Assembly (NCBI GenBank): GCA_900766185.1
Contig: CAAFUL010000125.1
Coordinates: 1-64,000, forward strand
Length of the DNA: 64,000 bases
Direction: 5' to 3'
DNA from: an uncultured Johnsonella sp.
Lineage (GTDB): Bacteria > Bacillota > Clostridia > Lachnospirales > Lachnospiraceae
The notes under the pieces were generated by a model that had not been told where the DNA came from, did not search any database, and worked only from the letters and a program-made list of their open reading frames with translations. The translations under genes and the position numbers were made by a program. This document shows positions 8,344 through 17,546 of this stretch, one piece after another (the stretch's first letter is position 1; the number at the start of each line of letters is the position of its first letter).

Positions 8344-9051
8344 GTGAGTAATTTGATTTTGGAAACTAAAAACTTATCGAAAAAATTTGGTAAGCAATTA
8401 ATAGTAGACAGTGTTTCATTAAAAATTAAACGCAACAGTATTTACGGAATACTTGGACAAAATGGTGCAGGGAAAACAACAATATTAAAAATGATTATGG
8501 GATTACTTAAACCTACCGGTGGAGAAATTATTTTTGAGGGTGAAACTTGGAGATATGAACATCTTACAAAAATCGGCTCACTAATTGAAAGTCCGGCATT
8601 GTATGAAAATCTTACCGCTGTTGAAAATCTTATGATACATACAAGGTTAATGGGTATATCAAAAGAAAGAATTTATGAGGTTTTGGAACTGGTTGATTTA
8701 TCCGATACAGGTGGGAAAACAGCAGCTCATTTTTCTATGGGGATGAAACAGAGATTAGGAATTGCAATAGCTCTTTTAGGAAAACCTCAATTATTGATTT
8801 TAGATGAACCTACAAATGGACTGGATCCTGTAGGAATTCAGAAATTGCGTAATTTGATTACAACTTTTTCTAAAAACGGTATGACAGTTATATTATCAAG
8901 TCATATTTTGTCAGAAGTAGCTCAAGTGGTTGATGATATTGGAATTATTGATAAAGGAAAGCTTTTATTTCAAGGGACACCAAGTTCAAAAGAAAGCTTG
9001 GAAGAATTTTATTTAGATTTTGTAAATGGAGATAGAATTAGATGCAGGTGA
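8344..9051 (+). CDS. Lantibiotic immunity ABC transporter ATPase (NisF/CprA type)
   Basis: This ATPase belongs to the lantibiotic-protection family. It has Walker A GQNGAGKTT near residue 39, SLIESPALYENLTAVENL as in the family, a variant signature FSMGMKQRLGIAIAL, and Walker B LLILDEPTNGLDP. It is 235 residues long. The GTG start at 8344 is supported by a strong GAGGAGGAAGCT site just upstream. It overlaps the first permease gene by ten bases. In homologous systems the complex expels lantibiotics from the membrane to protect a producer or a resistant bystander. No precursor peptide or modification enzyme gene is present, so resistance rather than self-immunity is the likely role, as with CprABC in Clostridioides difficile. 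Confidence 0.88.
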   Translation: MSNLILETKNLSKKFGKQLIVDSVSLKIKRNSIYGILGQNGAGKTTILKMIMGLLKPTGGEIIFEGETWRYEHLTKIGSLIESPALYENLTAVENLMIHTRLMGISKERIYEVLELVDLSDTGGKTAAHFSMGMKQRLGIAIALLGKPQLLILDEPTNGLDPVGIQKLRNLITTFSKNGMTVILSSHILSEVAQVVDDIGIIDKGKLLFQGTPSSKESLEEFYLDFVNGDRIRCR

Positions 9052-9797
9052 TAAGATCGGAACTACTTAAGTATAAAAGAACACTTACAAAAAAGCTGAT
9101 TTTGATTATACCGTTATTTTTTTCAATACAAGCAGCGGCAGGTGTTGGATTAATGCCTAAGGATATAGTAAGAAATTGGAATTTAGTAATATCTATGGCT
9201 TTTAATATATGGACAACAGTATTTTTACCGTTAGGAATGGCACTGTTCGCTTTTTTGGTTGATAATCAGGAAAGAAAGGCAGGAAACTATCGTTCTTTAT
9301 GTGTGCATAGGACTTCACCTATAAGCATTTGGGTCGGCAAGATATCGGTTATGGCATTTCATACCCTGCTGTCTTCTATTATATTATCAGTTTCAATATT
9401 TATATCAGGAATAATTACAGCAACAGGTCAAATTCCTTTGAAACATATTTTTGAAGCCGCTATAGTTTCATGGTTGGTATCACTCACATTGATACCTATT
9501 CAGTTGTTTGCAGCGACTTGGAAAGGTTTGTTTTTTAGTATGGCAATTGGATTTATAGGATTAGTTGCAGGTGTTGCATCAGCTCCCACTTCATACTGGT
9601 TTTTTATACCGTGGGCCTGGGGAATAAGACTTATGTGTGCAATTATAGGAGTACATCCGAATGGAACTTTATTAGAGTACGGATCCAAACTGTTAGATCC
9701 GTCTGTAATTCCCGTAGGAATTGTGATTTCGTTGCTATTTTTTATCACAATCACTGCAATTACCGCACTTTGGTTTAATAGAAGGGAAACGAGATGA
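9042..9797 (+). CDS. Lantibiotic immunity ABC permease, EpiE/MutE family
   Basis: A membrane protein of 251 residues with about six hydrophobic segments and the family start MQVIRSELLKYKRT. It is the first of two permeases in a typical FEG-type immunity transporter. The overlap with the ATPase gene (ten bases) and with the second permease gene (ATGA at 9794) shows tight coupling. Segments such as FIPWAWGIRLMCAIIGVHPNG match the usual MutE-family pattern, in which both permeases carry a PWAW/PWAL-like element before the last helices. The partner genes define the role; the substrate peptide is unknown. Confidence 0.85.
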   Translation: MQVIRSELLKYKRTLTKKLILIIPLFFSIQAAAGVGLMPKDIVRNWNLVISMAFNIWTTVFLPLGMALFAFLVDNQERKAGNYRSLCVHRTSPISIWVGKISVMAFHTLLSSIILSVSIFISGIITATGQIPLKHIFEAAIVSWLVSLTLIPIQLFAATWKGLFFSMAIGFIGLVAGVASAPTSYWFFIPWAWGIRLMCAIIGVHPNGTLLEYGSKLLDPSVIPVGIVISLLFFITITAITALWFNRRETR

Positions 9798-10588
9798 TTA
9801 GGTTGATTTTAGTAGAATGGCTTAAAACAAAAAGAACTGCGATCAGATGGATTACTTTTTTATTACCTGTTATGATATCGGGATGTATAATAGGGTATAC
9901 TGTTTTGCATGGAAGATACAACTATTTTGAAATGAATATTTTTAAAACTTTTTTTGAAGCACTGGCAATCTTTATTGTCCCGCCGGGAGTGAGTGTTCTT
10001 ACGGCTCAGGTGGTATATGAGGAAGAACTTGCAGGTGGTTTTAATATGTTTTTAAGTGAGAAATTCCCCAGATACAAGTTATATCTTAGCAAATTTTGTA
10101 TACTAAATATTATTTTAATAACTGTCGTTTTTTTGACAACAGCAATATTTTTTATAGGAACAGCAGTATTTTTACCTGAAATTCTTAAAATATCGGCGTT
10201 TTTCATAATTGGTTCTGTTCTTACTATTTTAGGAACACTACCTATTATTGCAATACATTTATGGTTAAGTTTTTCTTATGGAATGGGCACATCTATCGGA
10301 ACAGGAATTATCGGTTTGTTAACGGCTGCAATAATCGGCGGAACAGAGCTTGGTAACAATATATGGCAATTTATTCCATGGGCATTGCCGATAAGACTTG
10401 TTAAAGCTATAGGTCCTTATTTGGAATTTTCAGCTGATATGATAAATCCGCCTGTATTAATTTCGTCAGGTTGGACAGTAGGGCAATTTTTGACAGGGAT
10501 TATATCTGCGGGGACTTACCTTGCTATCGCAATAATCGGCGGAATAATTTGGTTTAATAAATGGGAAGGGAAAAGGTACTATGAGTAA
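9794..10588 (+). CDS. Lantibiotic immunity ABC permease, MutG family
   Basis: The second permease, 264 residues, about six membrane segments, starting MIRLILVEWLKTKRTAIRW. It shares architecture with the upstream permease, including IPWALPIRLVKAIGPY at the equivalent place (the first has IPWAWGIRLMCAIIG), so the two are distant paralogues that probably form a heterodimer. The start overlaps the preceding stop by four bases. The regulator gene follows after about 50 bases with its own ribosome site, so the five genes are likely one transcription unit. Confidence 0.85.
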   Translation: MIRLILVEWLKTKRTAIRWITFLLPVMISGCIIGYTVLHGRYNYFEMNIFKTFFEALAIFIVPPGVSVLTAQVVYEEELAGGFNMFLSEKFPRYKLYLSKFCILNIILITVVFLTTAIFFIGTAVFLPEILKISAFFIIGSVLTILGTLPIIAIHLWLSFSYGMGTSIGTGIIGLLTAAIIGGTELGNNIWQFIPWALPIRLVKAIGPYLEFSADMINPPVLISSGWTVGQFLTGIISAGTYLAIAIIGGIIWFNKWEGKRYYE

Positions 10589-10638
10589 ATTTAAAGTTTA
10601 TTGCAATATTTAATTCTTTATAATAGGAGGAATATAAT

Positions 10639-11331
10639 TTGAGCAAAATACTTATTATTGATGATGAAAAAGAACTTGTAATGTTGCTTGCAGATGAATT
10701 AAAGTCTAAAGGGCATCAAGTGCTGTCAGCTTATAACGGAGAGATGGGAATAGAGCTGGCAAGAAAGCAACCGGATTTAATAATACTGGATATTATGATG
10801 CCCAAAACAGACGGCTTTGAGGTATGCCATGCAATTAGGGATGATGTGCTGTGTCCGATCATATTTTTAAGTGCAATGCAGTCGGAAGCGGACAAAATTA
10901 AAGGATTGAATCTTGGAGGAGATGATTATATTGTCAAACCTTTTGGATTAAAAGAGTTGTTGGCTAAGATTGAAGCTAATTTACGAAGAGAGAAACGCTC
11001 ACAGTATATTAACGAAGAAAATAAAAGAAAAAAACTATATTTTCAAAAACTAAGTATAGATATAAAGGAACATAGCGTTAAAATTGATAATAATGATGTA
11101 TTGCTGACTAAACTGGAGTACAATATTGTAGAATTGCTTGCATTACATGCAGGACAGACTTTTTCAAGAGAACAGATTTATGAAAGGATCTGGGGCTATG
11201 ATTCAGATGGAGATTCAACTACCGTAGTGGAACATGTAAAAAAAATTCGTGCCAAGTTTGCAGAAATTGAGCCTGACACGGAATATATTTCTACGGTATG
11301 GGGTATTGGGTATAAATGGAATAGAATTTGA
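10639..11331 (+). CDS. OmpR-family response regulator of the immunity transporter
   Basis: The receiver domain (residues 1-115) has the acidic pair at IIDDE, phosphoacceptor Asp51 in LDIMMPKTDG, and the lysine in YIVKPFG. The C-terminal winged-helix domain (about 130-228) has VVEHVKKIRAKF and ends in YISTVWGIGYKW. The start is TTG, chosen because GGAGG sits about seven bases before it. It is followed by its kinase gene. By analogy with NisR and CprR it should activate the upstream transporter genes when the kinase senses a peptide antibiotic. Confidence 0.88.
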   Translation: MSKILIIDDEKELVMLLADELKSKGHQVLSAYNGEMGIELARKQPDLIILDIMMPKTDGFEVCHAIRDDVLCPIIFLSAMQSEADKIKGLNLGGDDYIVKPFGLKELLAKIEANLRREKRSQYINEENKRKKLYFQKLSIDIKEHSVKIDNNDVLLTKLEYNIVELLALHAGQTFSREQIYERIWGYDSDGDSTTVVEHVKKIRAKFAEIEPDTEYISTVWGIGYKWNRI

Positions 11332-11349
11332 GAAAGTTGAGATTTAAAA

Positions 11350-12792
11350 ATGAAACATCGTTCACTTGTAACGAGCTTTAGATTAACTTTTACCTGGATT
11401 TTAATTGCAAGTATAATAGCTACATTAATTACCTATATTTTTGCTGTATTATTATATTTCAAAATTCAATATAACAATAAATATCCTGAAAATTTTTATG
11501 AAAAACAAATTCCTAAGATTGCCGCATATATTCGTGAAAAAAATACGGATTTACTTTCCGATAAAGAAGAAAAAGGCTTAAAAGACATAATAAGCGGTGA
11601 TGGTATTACTTACCGGATTTTAAATAGTGATGGGAATACATTGTATGGAACAAATAAAGATAAAATATTTATAGGTAAAAAGGAACTTATTGATAAGTTG
11701 AATACCACCTTTATGATAAAAGGAAAATTTGTATATGTTGTGCCTCTTGATAATGATGGAAAGATAGAAGGTGCTGTAATTCTTTTTTATGAATTGGGAA
11801 CTTCATATCAAAGTATCAAAAGGATTGTAGTAATTATAGCTTTGCTTTCCCCATTTGTATATTTTATTGTTTTTACCAGGTTATTTTCAATGCTGTTAGT
11901 AAAAAAAATTAATTTACCGTTACAATTATTGATAGAAGCTTCAAGAAAAATAAGAGAAAAGGACTTAGATTTTGAAATTAATTACCGGTCTGATAATGAA
12001 TTGGGAAAACTTTGTAATGCTTTTTCTGAAATGAAAGATGAACTGAAGAAGTCATTGTTTGCTCAGTGGAAAATAGAACAGGAGCGTATAGAAATGATTG
12101 AAGCCTTGGCTCATGATTTAAAAACCCCGCTGTCAGTTATAAGAGTATATTCAGAAGCATTAATAGATGCTGATTTCTCAGAAAATGAAAAAATTGAAGC
12201 ATATCTTAATGTTATAAAAGGAAATGCTGAAAAAAGTTCCAATCTTGTTATGCAGATGCAATACACTTCCGATTTGGAAAATATAAATGTAGCCTTGCAG
12301 CTGAGAGACATAAATTTGCTTGAATTTTTAGAAAGAAAGGTAAGCTACTATAAATTGCAAGCTAAAGAAAAAGAGATAGATATTGTACTAAAGACACATG
12401 GAAATATGGAACATTTGGTAGTTGATACAGACAGATTGGAGCGTATTTTAGATAATATCCTGTCAAACAGCTTACAGTATACTCCTAATAAAGGGAATAT
12501 AGAAATCTCTGTAAATGAAGAAGAAAATAGTATAGTTTATGAAATTTGTGATTCGGGAAGCGGGTTTTTGCAAAAAGATTTGGAGAGAGCTTTTGATAGG
12601 TTTTATCGAGGCGATAAAGCTCGTAACAGCGAAGGAGGACATTCAGGATTGGGGCTTTATATTGTAAAAAAGTTAGTTGAACAGCTTCATGGTTCGATTA
12701 AAATAAAAAATACAGTGTATGGAGGAGCTGATGTAATATTTAGGCATCCAAATTATAAGAATGAAAGTAGCTATCATGACATGATAACTTAA
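11350..12792 (+). CDS. Sensor histidine kinase of the immunity transporter
   Basis: A membrane kinase of 480 residues. One hydrophobic segment lies near residues 15-40 and a second near 158-180, bracketing an extracellular sensor of about 115 residues. A HAMP-like linker follows, then the H-box HDLKTPLSV with phosphoacceptor His255. The ATP domain has N-box NILSNSLQYTPN, DSGSGF and GHSGLGLYIVKKL. It is transcribed right behind its response regulator. The sensor is larger than in BceS-type kinases, which have almost none, so it probably binds a ligand directly, as NisK and CprK do. The ligand is not known. Confidence 0.87.
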   Translation: MKHRSLVTSFRLTFTWILIASIIATLITYIFAVLLYFKIQYNNKYPENFYEKQIPKIAAYIREKNTDLLSDKEEKGLKDIISGDGITYRILNSDGNTLYGTNKDKIFIGKKELIDKLNTTFMIKGKFVYVVPLDNDGKIEGAVILFYELGTSYQSIKRIVVIIALLSPFVYFIVFTRLFSMLLVKKINLPLQLLIEASRKIREKDLDFEINYRSDNELGKLCNAFSEMKDELKKSLFAQWKIEQERIEMIEALAHDLKTPLSVIRVYSEALIDADFSENEKIEAYLNVIKGNAEKSSNLVMQMQYTSDLENINVALQLRDINLLEFLERKVSYYKLQAKEKEIDIVLKTHGNMEHLVVDTDRLERILDNILSNSLQYTPNKGNIEISVNEEENSIVYEICDSGSGFLQKDLERAFDRFYRGDKARNSEGGHSGLGLYIVKKLVEQLHGSIKIKNTVYGGADVIFRHPNYKNESSYHDMIT

Positions 12793-12852
12793 GGTTGAAG
12801 TTTAGTTTTATCGGCACTTAGCAGGTATAAATAAAAATCATATAAAAACATT

Positions 12853-12874
12853 AAGGCGATAGAAATATCGTCTT
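12853..12874 (+). terminator. Hairpin after the immunity operon
   Basis: A 9-bp stem (AAGGCGATA with TATCGTCTT) has a short AT-rich loop and is followed by TATTTC. The T-run is weak, so termination efficiency is uncertain. Confidence 0.45.
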
Positions 12875-13074
12875 TATTTCGTGCAATAAAGGGCGGACAA
12901 AATGAACGAAGATAATAAAAACATTCAAAGGTAGGAATAGGAAACTTTTCACTTCACTATTAATGAAAAAATTCTTTTTGTGGTATAATAAAAATGCTAA
13001 TAATTATCTTGAAACCATCTTGAAGCACGAGATATGAAAGATGCAGACTGTTTACGCATACATAGGAGAAACTT

Positions 13075-14010
13075 ATGAAATATGCAAAAAGGATATGGTT
13101 GATTTTAAATATAATATGTGTGATAGCTATGGTCGGTTTTTTGGTACTGAGTAAAAATTTTCTTTTAGAACAGGCAAATAAACATATAATAGGAATTTGT
13201 TATTCGGATTTTTCAGATGAATATCAACGAGTGCTAAATGACAGTATCTATCCGACAATAAGTGAAAAAAGAGATATACTTCATTACAAAAATGCTGCAA
13301 GAGACCAAAAAACGCAGAATGTTCAGATGACTGAACTTGTGGATGCAGGCTGTGAGCTTATATTTGTTGTTCCCGTAGATGCGGGAGTGGAAGAGGGCAT
13401 CAAGTATGCAAGAGAAAGAGGAGTCTATGTTGTAATTATTGATCGAATGCTCAGAGAAGAAAATTTGGCAAATATGAGGGTAGTGTCGGACAATTATTCA
13501 AGCGGCAGAGATTTGGCAAAATATTTGACAGCAAATAAAAGTAAGGCTAATATTTTACTTATATGCAGGTTAAATGATGAAAGTGCCAACAAAAGTGCAG
13601 AAGGTTTTGAGGATGTGATTACAAATTTGGAAAGCAAAGATTTTAGAATAGTTGGAAAAATCTACACTGACGGCACAAGACCGGATTTAAAGAATAGACT
13701 TAACATTTATAAGGAAGCCGGTGTTGATACTGTATTTTGCGTTAGTGACAGCATTGCAAAGTGGTCAAAAGATGAACTTGACAATGCAGACTTTGTAAGT
13801 ATAGGAGGAAGTCCGGACGGAAAGCAAATGGTATCCGGCAGAGAACTTTTTGCTACAGTTAATCAGTTTCCGTCAATGATGGGAGATGAGGCGGTAAGGG
13901 GTGCGTATAATATATTAAACGGCAAGGTAAAAGAAGATACTGTTATCGTGCCATCAAAAATCATAACTATTAATACCGTAAATTCACATATTATTGATAA
14001 GTGGGAGTAA
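13075..14010 (+). CDS. Membrane-anchored periplasmic-type sugar-binding protein (sensor component)
   Basis: A 311-residue protein with one N-terminal membrane helix (about residues 7-27) and no lipobox cysteine. It is followed by a Peripla_BP_4 fold related to ribose/galactose-binding proteins (ELIFVVPVDAG, VVIIDRML, VSDNYSSGRDLAKY, ending VNSHIIDKWE). It is directly upstream of a histidine kinase gene (six bases) that lacks a large extracellular domain. This is the arrangement of XylFII-LytS in Clostridium beijerinckii, where an anchored binding protein presents sugar to the kinase. I infer the same role here. The sugar is not known. The substrate-binding aromatic residues cannot be assigned without a model. 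Confidence 0.75.
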   Translation: MKYAKRIWLILNIICVIAMVGFLVLSKNFLLEQANKHIIGICYSDFSDEYQRVLNDSIYPTISEKRDILHYKNAARDQKTQNVQMTELVDAGCELIFVVPVDAGVEEGIKYARERGVYVVIIDRMLREENLANMRVVSDNYSSGRDLAKYLTANKSKANILLICRLNDESANKSAEGFEDVITNLESKDFRIVGKIYTDGTRPDLKNRLNIYKEAGVDTVFCVSDSIAKWSKDELDNADFVSIGGSPDGKQMVSGRELFATVNQFPSMMGDEAVRGAYNILNGKVKEDTVIVPSKIITINTVNSHIIDKWE

Positions 14011-14016
14011 AATCAC

Positions 14017-15330
14017 ATGAAAGATAATAATGAGCTTAAGTTTATCAGATATATCATGTTAAATATAAATATTATGTGGATGCTCTTTTATATAATATTT
14101 ATGTATATAACCGTTAATAGGATCTGTGAGGGATATTTGGCATATAAATTCTTAAGTCAGTCAGGGCGTCTTTTGATATCTCCGTTTAAGGGACTTTATT
14201 TGGGAATGTTTTTCTCGCTGGGGATTCTCTTATTAATGATGATGAAAGAAATATTTAAGTCTGAAAGTCTACAAATAATAATGCTTATCGTGAAGATATT
14301 GTTTTGCATAGGTGCTGTATTTGTTATAAATGGTTCATGTGTAAGTTTATTTTTAATTTTATTAGCTGATTTTTTGGTGTCTGATTGCAGTATAGCTCTA
14401 AAAGTTGCGGTATCTTGTATTATAGCTATGCTTTATGTATGGATAGGGGCACAGAATTTATTCAGCACAAATTTGAGTTTATCAAATTATATTACTTATT
14501 ACAGCAGTAGTGTGGGGGAAGTTATTAACGGTTTACAGACCTTTATACCGGCTGTTACGGTAGTATTATTTATTTTTTATGTAATGAGACTTATGGGAAC
14601 TCAGGAGAGGGAGTATGACAGAATAAGTGAATTAAATGATTATCTTGGCAAAGTAAACTCTAACCTGAAAGGAGCCAATATAAAGCTTGAGGAGTATTCA
14701 AAGGAAGCGGCTACCATGTCAAAACTTAGGGAAAGAAACAGGCTTGCCAAAGAGATACATGACACTATAGGTCATACGCTTACGGGAATATCGGCAAGTC
14801 TTGGTGCTTGTCTGATGCTTATTGATATTTCACTGGAGGATGCAAAAAAGCAGCTTAAGATTACACAGGATGCGGCTTCACAGGGGCTTAAGGACATAAG
14901 GCGTTCGGTATCGGCGTTAAAGTCGGATGATTTGGAAAGCAAAAGTCTTTTACAAGCTATAGAAAGAATAGTCGAATCATTTAATAAAACAAAGGCTGCA
15001 AGAGTTAGTTGTGAATGTAACTTAAGTGAAAGTGATTCGTTCTCAGATGATGAAGAAGATGCAATTTATAGAATCGTACAGGAATGCCTGACAAACTCCG
15101 TAAGACATGGCCATGCTTCACATATAGAGGTCTATGTTAATTATATAAACGGCTCGGTCAAAATAAGAATAAAAGATGATGGAATCGGTTGTAAAAATAT
15201 TGAAGAGGGCTTCGGTTTGGCTCACATGAAAGAAAGAGTTGCCCTTTTAAATGGAAAAATTAAGTTTGTAAGTGATAAAGGATTTTTTGTTGAAGCTGAC
15301 ATTCCAATCAGATGGGGGAGGGCGGACTGA
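14017..15330 (+). CDS. Sensor histidine kinase with multi-helix membrane domain (HisKA_3/LytS-NarX type)
   Basis: A 437-residue kinase. The first 195 residues are mostly hydrophobic, with about six membrane segments and little outside the membrane. A coiled linker (about 200-235) follows, then the HisKA_3 dimerisation motif KEIHDTIGHTLTG with His248. The ATP-binding domain has the N-box region QECLTNSVRHGHASH, DDGIG, and a terminal G-box GFGLAHMKERV. The gene overlaps the response regulator gene at TGATG. With no large sensor domain of its own, it probably reads the anchored binding protein encoded immediately upstream. Confidence 0.87.
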   Translation: MKDNNELKFIRYIMLNINIMWMLFYIIFMYITVNRICEGYLAYKFLSQSGRLLISPFKGLYLGMFFSLGILLLMMMKEIFKSESLQIIMLIVKILFCIGAVFVINGSCVSLFLILLADFLVSDCSIALKVAVSCIIAMLYVWIGAQNLFSTNLSLSNYITYYSSSVGEVINGLQTFIPAVTVVLFIFYVMRLMGTQEREYDRISELNDYLGKVNSNLKGANIKLEEYSKEAATMSKLRERNRLAKEIHDTIGHTLTGISASLGACLMLIDISLEDAKKQLKITQDAASQGLKDIRRSVSALKSDDLESKSLLQAIERIVESFNKTKAARVSCECNLSESDSFSDDEEDAIYRIVQECLTNSVRHGHASHIEVYVNYINGSVKIRIKDDGIGCKNIEEGFGLAHMKERVALLNGKIKFVSDKGFFVEADIPIRWGRAD

Positions 15331-16001
15331 TGAAAGAAAATTCGAAAATAAAGGTTTTAGTTGCAGAAGATCAAGAACTTGTAAGGAAAAGCCTTGAGAT
15401 AATACTTGGCAATCAAGATACAATAGAGCTTATTGGAGCCGTGTCGAACGGACAGGAGGTTATCAGATTTATAAGGGGAAGTTTGCCGGATATAATTATT
15501 ATGGATATCAGAATGCCCAAAATGGACGGAGTTACATGTACAAGAATAATTAAGGATCAATATCCTCAGGTAAAAATAATCATACTAACCACATTTGATG
15601 ACGATGAGTACATATTTAAGGCTTTAAGAGACGGTGCAAGCGGATATCTCTTAAAGGGAATATCGGTAGATGAATTGATAACAGCCATACACAAGGTGTA
15701 TAAAGGCAGTGCAATGATTAATGAAGATATTGCATCCAAAGTTGTAAATTTATTTGCGGATATAGCTAAAAGTAAATTATATATTGAGGTAAATGAACTT
15801 GGCAAGAAAGATATAAATACAACTGAGAAGAAAATCATCACATTGGTAAGCCAAGGCTTGTCCAACAAGGAGATAGCAGTGGAACTTTCGTTATCAGAGG
15901 GTACGGTTAGAAATTATCTCAGCAATATACTTGAAAAACTGAATCTAAGGGACAGAACACAATTAGCCATTTGGGCAATTCAAAGCAGTGTACAATTATG
16001 A
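15330..16001 (+). CDS. NarL/LuxR-family response regulator
   Basis: The receiver domain has AEDQE at the acidic site, phosphoacceptor Asp59 in MDIRMPKMDG, and a KG-type end (YLLKGIS). The C-terminal LuxR helix-turn-helix (about residues 155-220) has LSNKEIAVELSLSEGTVRNYLSNI. I start at the ATG at 15330, which overlaps the kinase stop as TGATG and has GGGAGGG about ten bases upstream; an in-frame ATG at 15312 lacks such a site. It likely activates the sugar transporter genes at 17.5-21.3 kb. The same architecture pairs with HisKA_3 kinases in general. Confidence 0.87.
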   Translation: MKENSKIKVLVAEDQELVRKSLEIILGNQDTIELIGAVSNGQEVIRFIRGSLPDIIIMDIRMPKMDGVTCTRIIKDQYPQVKIIILTTFDDDEYIFKALRDGASGYLLKGISVDELITAIHKVYKGSAMINEDIASKVVNLFADIAKSKLYIEVNELGKKDINTTEKKIITLVSQGLSNKEIAVELSLSEGTVRNYLSNILEKLNLRDRTQLAIWAIQSSVQL

Positions 16002-17218
16002 AAACATATAATAAATTAATTCTTATACTTTTTGCAGCATTAATATTAACTCTTCCTATATGTTTATTATTTCCAACAAGAAGTAATAAGGTACTTAAGG
16101 TTGCGGGATTCTACGAGAGTCCTTTTTCATCTGATGCAGGTTTTTTGCTTGAAGCTTTAGTTAAAGAATACAAAACACGATATCCCAAAGAAAGTATTGA
16201 GTTTCATCAAGAGGTAACTATAGATGAGTATAATGAGTGGATAAGTGCCGCAATTCTTAGGGGAAAAGAACCGGATGTTTTTTTTATGACCTCACAACTT
16301 TATAGTGAACTTTATGACAAAGGTATAATGAAAGAAATTGTTGTTGTCAAAGAGCTTGAAAGCTTTTGTAATGAGAAAAAAATAGATGCACAATTTGTTA
16401 AACATGCGGGGTATGGTGAAGAAATTTATGCAATACCGGTGGCAGCGGATTTTACTTTGATGGCAGTAAATAAAAGTTTACTCAGAGGTTACGGAATTGA
16501 CAAAGTAAATGATGCATGGGCATGGAGTGATTATCAAAGGATGTGCAGAGTGATTAATAAAGATAATTCAAAGTACGGATTCGACTGGGAGGACGCCGTT
16601 TATTCAAATGGAGGTAAAGTTGTAGACTATTTGGGAAGAGAAGATTACTTGAATTCATTGAATGTCTTAAATGCAATAAATTTTGTATACAGACTAAATG
16701 GAGGCACATCAACAAAGGTAGCACCGAGAGATTTTAGGGGAGGGAAATTAGTATTTGAAAAGCTTAATGCCACAGAGTGTATAAATATGAACTTTCCTGC
16801 GGATGAGGTGGATTTTTTGGCAATGCCGGCAGGACCCAAAGGAGGTAATATATCAAAGGCGGAGTGTGTATATGTTTGTATCGGAAGGCACTCTAATAAT
16901 GTGGAGAAAGCAAAAAGATTCATTGATATAGTACTTTCAAGTAAAATTCAATCTGAAATTGTAAATTCCGGCTATGCAATGCCGGTAACCAAACTTTCAA
17001 ATGACCTTATTTCGGATGAAACAGTAAGGAAACTGTGTATACTTTCCGATAAAGTTTTGCCAAGTGCCTTTATAGTGCACAGGTTCAGAGACGATAAGTA
17101 TATATTCGATATAATTGATAAGCGAATAGAAGATGCCATAAAAAGCGGAGTTAAACTGGATAATGCTTTATCAGAGTTACACATAGAAATATCTGATTTT
17201 TTAAGTAAAAGAAGGTAA
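15998..17218 (+). CDS. Extracellular solute-binding protein (family 1, sugar type), membrane anchored
   Basis: About 406 residues. The N-terminus has a hydrophobic helix (LILILFAALILTLPICLLF) and no clear lipobox in the usual context. The rest is an SBP_bac_1-like fold: GKEPDVFFMTSQLYSEL, then EEIYAIPVAADFTLMAVNKSLL and DAWAWSDYQRM, which resemble maltose/oligosaccharide-binding proteins. I start at the ATG at 15998, which overlaps the regulator stop (ATGA). No family-1 permeases are present, so it may serve as a second sensor or signal partner rather than an importer component. Alternatively it could feed a transporter encoded elsewhere. A terminator follows it. Confidence 0.75.
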   Translation: MKTYNKLILILFAALILTLPICLLFPTRSNKVLKVAGFYESPFSSDAGFLLEALVKEYKTRYPKESIEFHQEVTIDEYNEWISAAILRGKEPDVFFMTSQLYSELYDKGIMKEIVVVKELESFCNEKKIDAQFVKHAGYGEEIYAIPVAADFTLMAVNKSLLRGYGIDKVNDAWAWSDYQRMCRVINKDNSKYGFDWEDAVYSNGGKVVDYLGREDYLNSLNVLNAINFVYRLNGGTSTKVAPRDFRGGKLVFEKLNATECINMNFPADEVDFLAMPAGPKGGNISKAECVYVCIGRHSNNVEKAKRFIDIVLSSKIQSEIVNSGYAMPVTKLSNDLISDETVRKLCILSDKVLPSAFIVHRFRDDKYIFDIIDKRIEDAIKSGVKLDNALSELHIEISDFLSKRR

Positions 17219-17235
17219 ATATAAAATTAAAAAAG

Positions 17236-17270
17236 AAAGCGAAGGTATTGTAGACTTTCGCTTTTTTTTT
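17236..17270 (+). terminator. Rho-independent terminator after the sensory operon
   Basis: AAAGCGAAG pairs with CTTTCGCTT across a short loop and is followed by a run of ten T. It separates the sensor-regulator genes from the transporter genes. Confidence 0.85.
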
Positions 17271-17380
17271 ATCGCAGGGGCGGTGTAAGGAAATCATCGC
17301 TTTGCAGCGAACACCGCCCCGCGAACGAGTAGGTGGCTAAAGCTTTCCTACGCGATTTGCAGTGGAGGTGTAAGGAAACG
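17271..17380 (+). repeat. Structured intergenic repeat, copy A (with partial second copy)
   Basis: The stretch folds into two hairpins. The first has an outer stem GGGGCGGTGT (17277-17286) with ACACCGCCCC (17311-17320), and an inner stem TCGCT (17297-17301) with AGCGA (17306-17310). The second has GTAGG (17329-17333) with CCTAC (17347-17351) around GGCTAAAGC. A partial repeat of the beginning (GCAGTGGAGGTGTAAGGAAA) follows at about 17359-17378. A related copy lies at 24751-24834, also just behind a terminator. It contains no gene. Confidence 0.75.
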
Positions 17381-17546
17381 ATTATATATTTATTAAAGTC
17401 TGTTAACACGGTAGTAATAAGGTAAGATATCAACTATGGACTAAAAATATGACAAATGTAATAAAAAAACAATGACTCTTATCAGGTGTATTTTTATGAG
17501 ATTTATTTTAAATTATAGTTATATTCAATAGAAAGGTGGAACTGAT

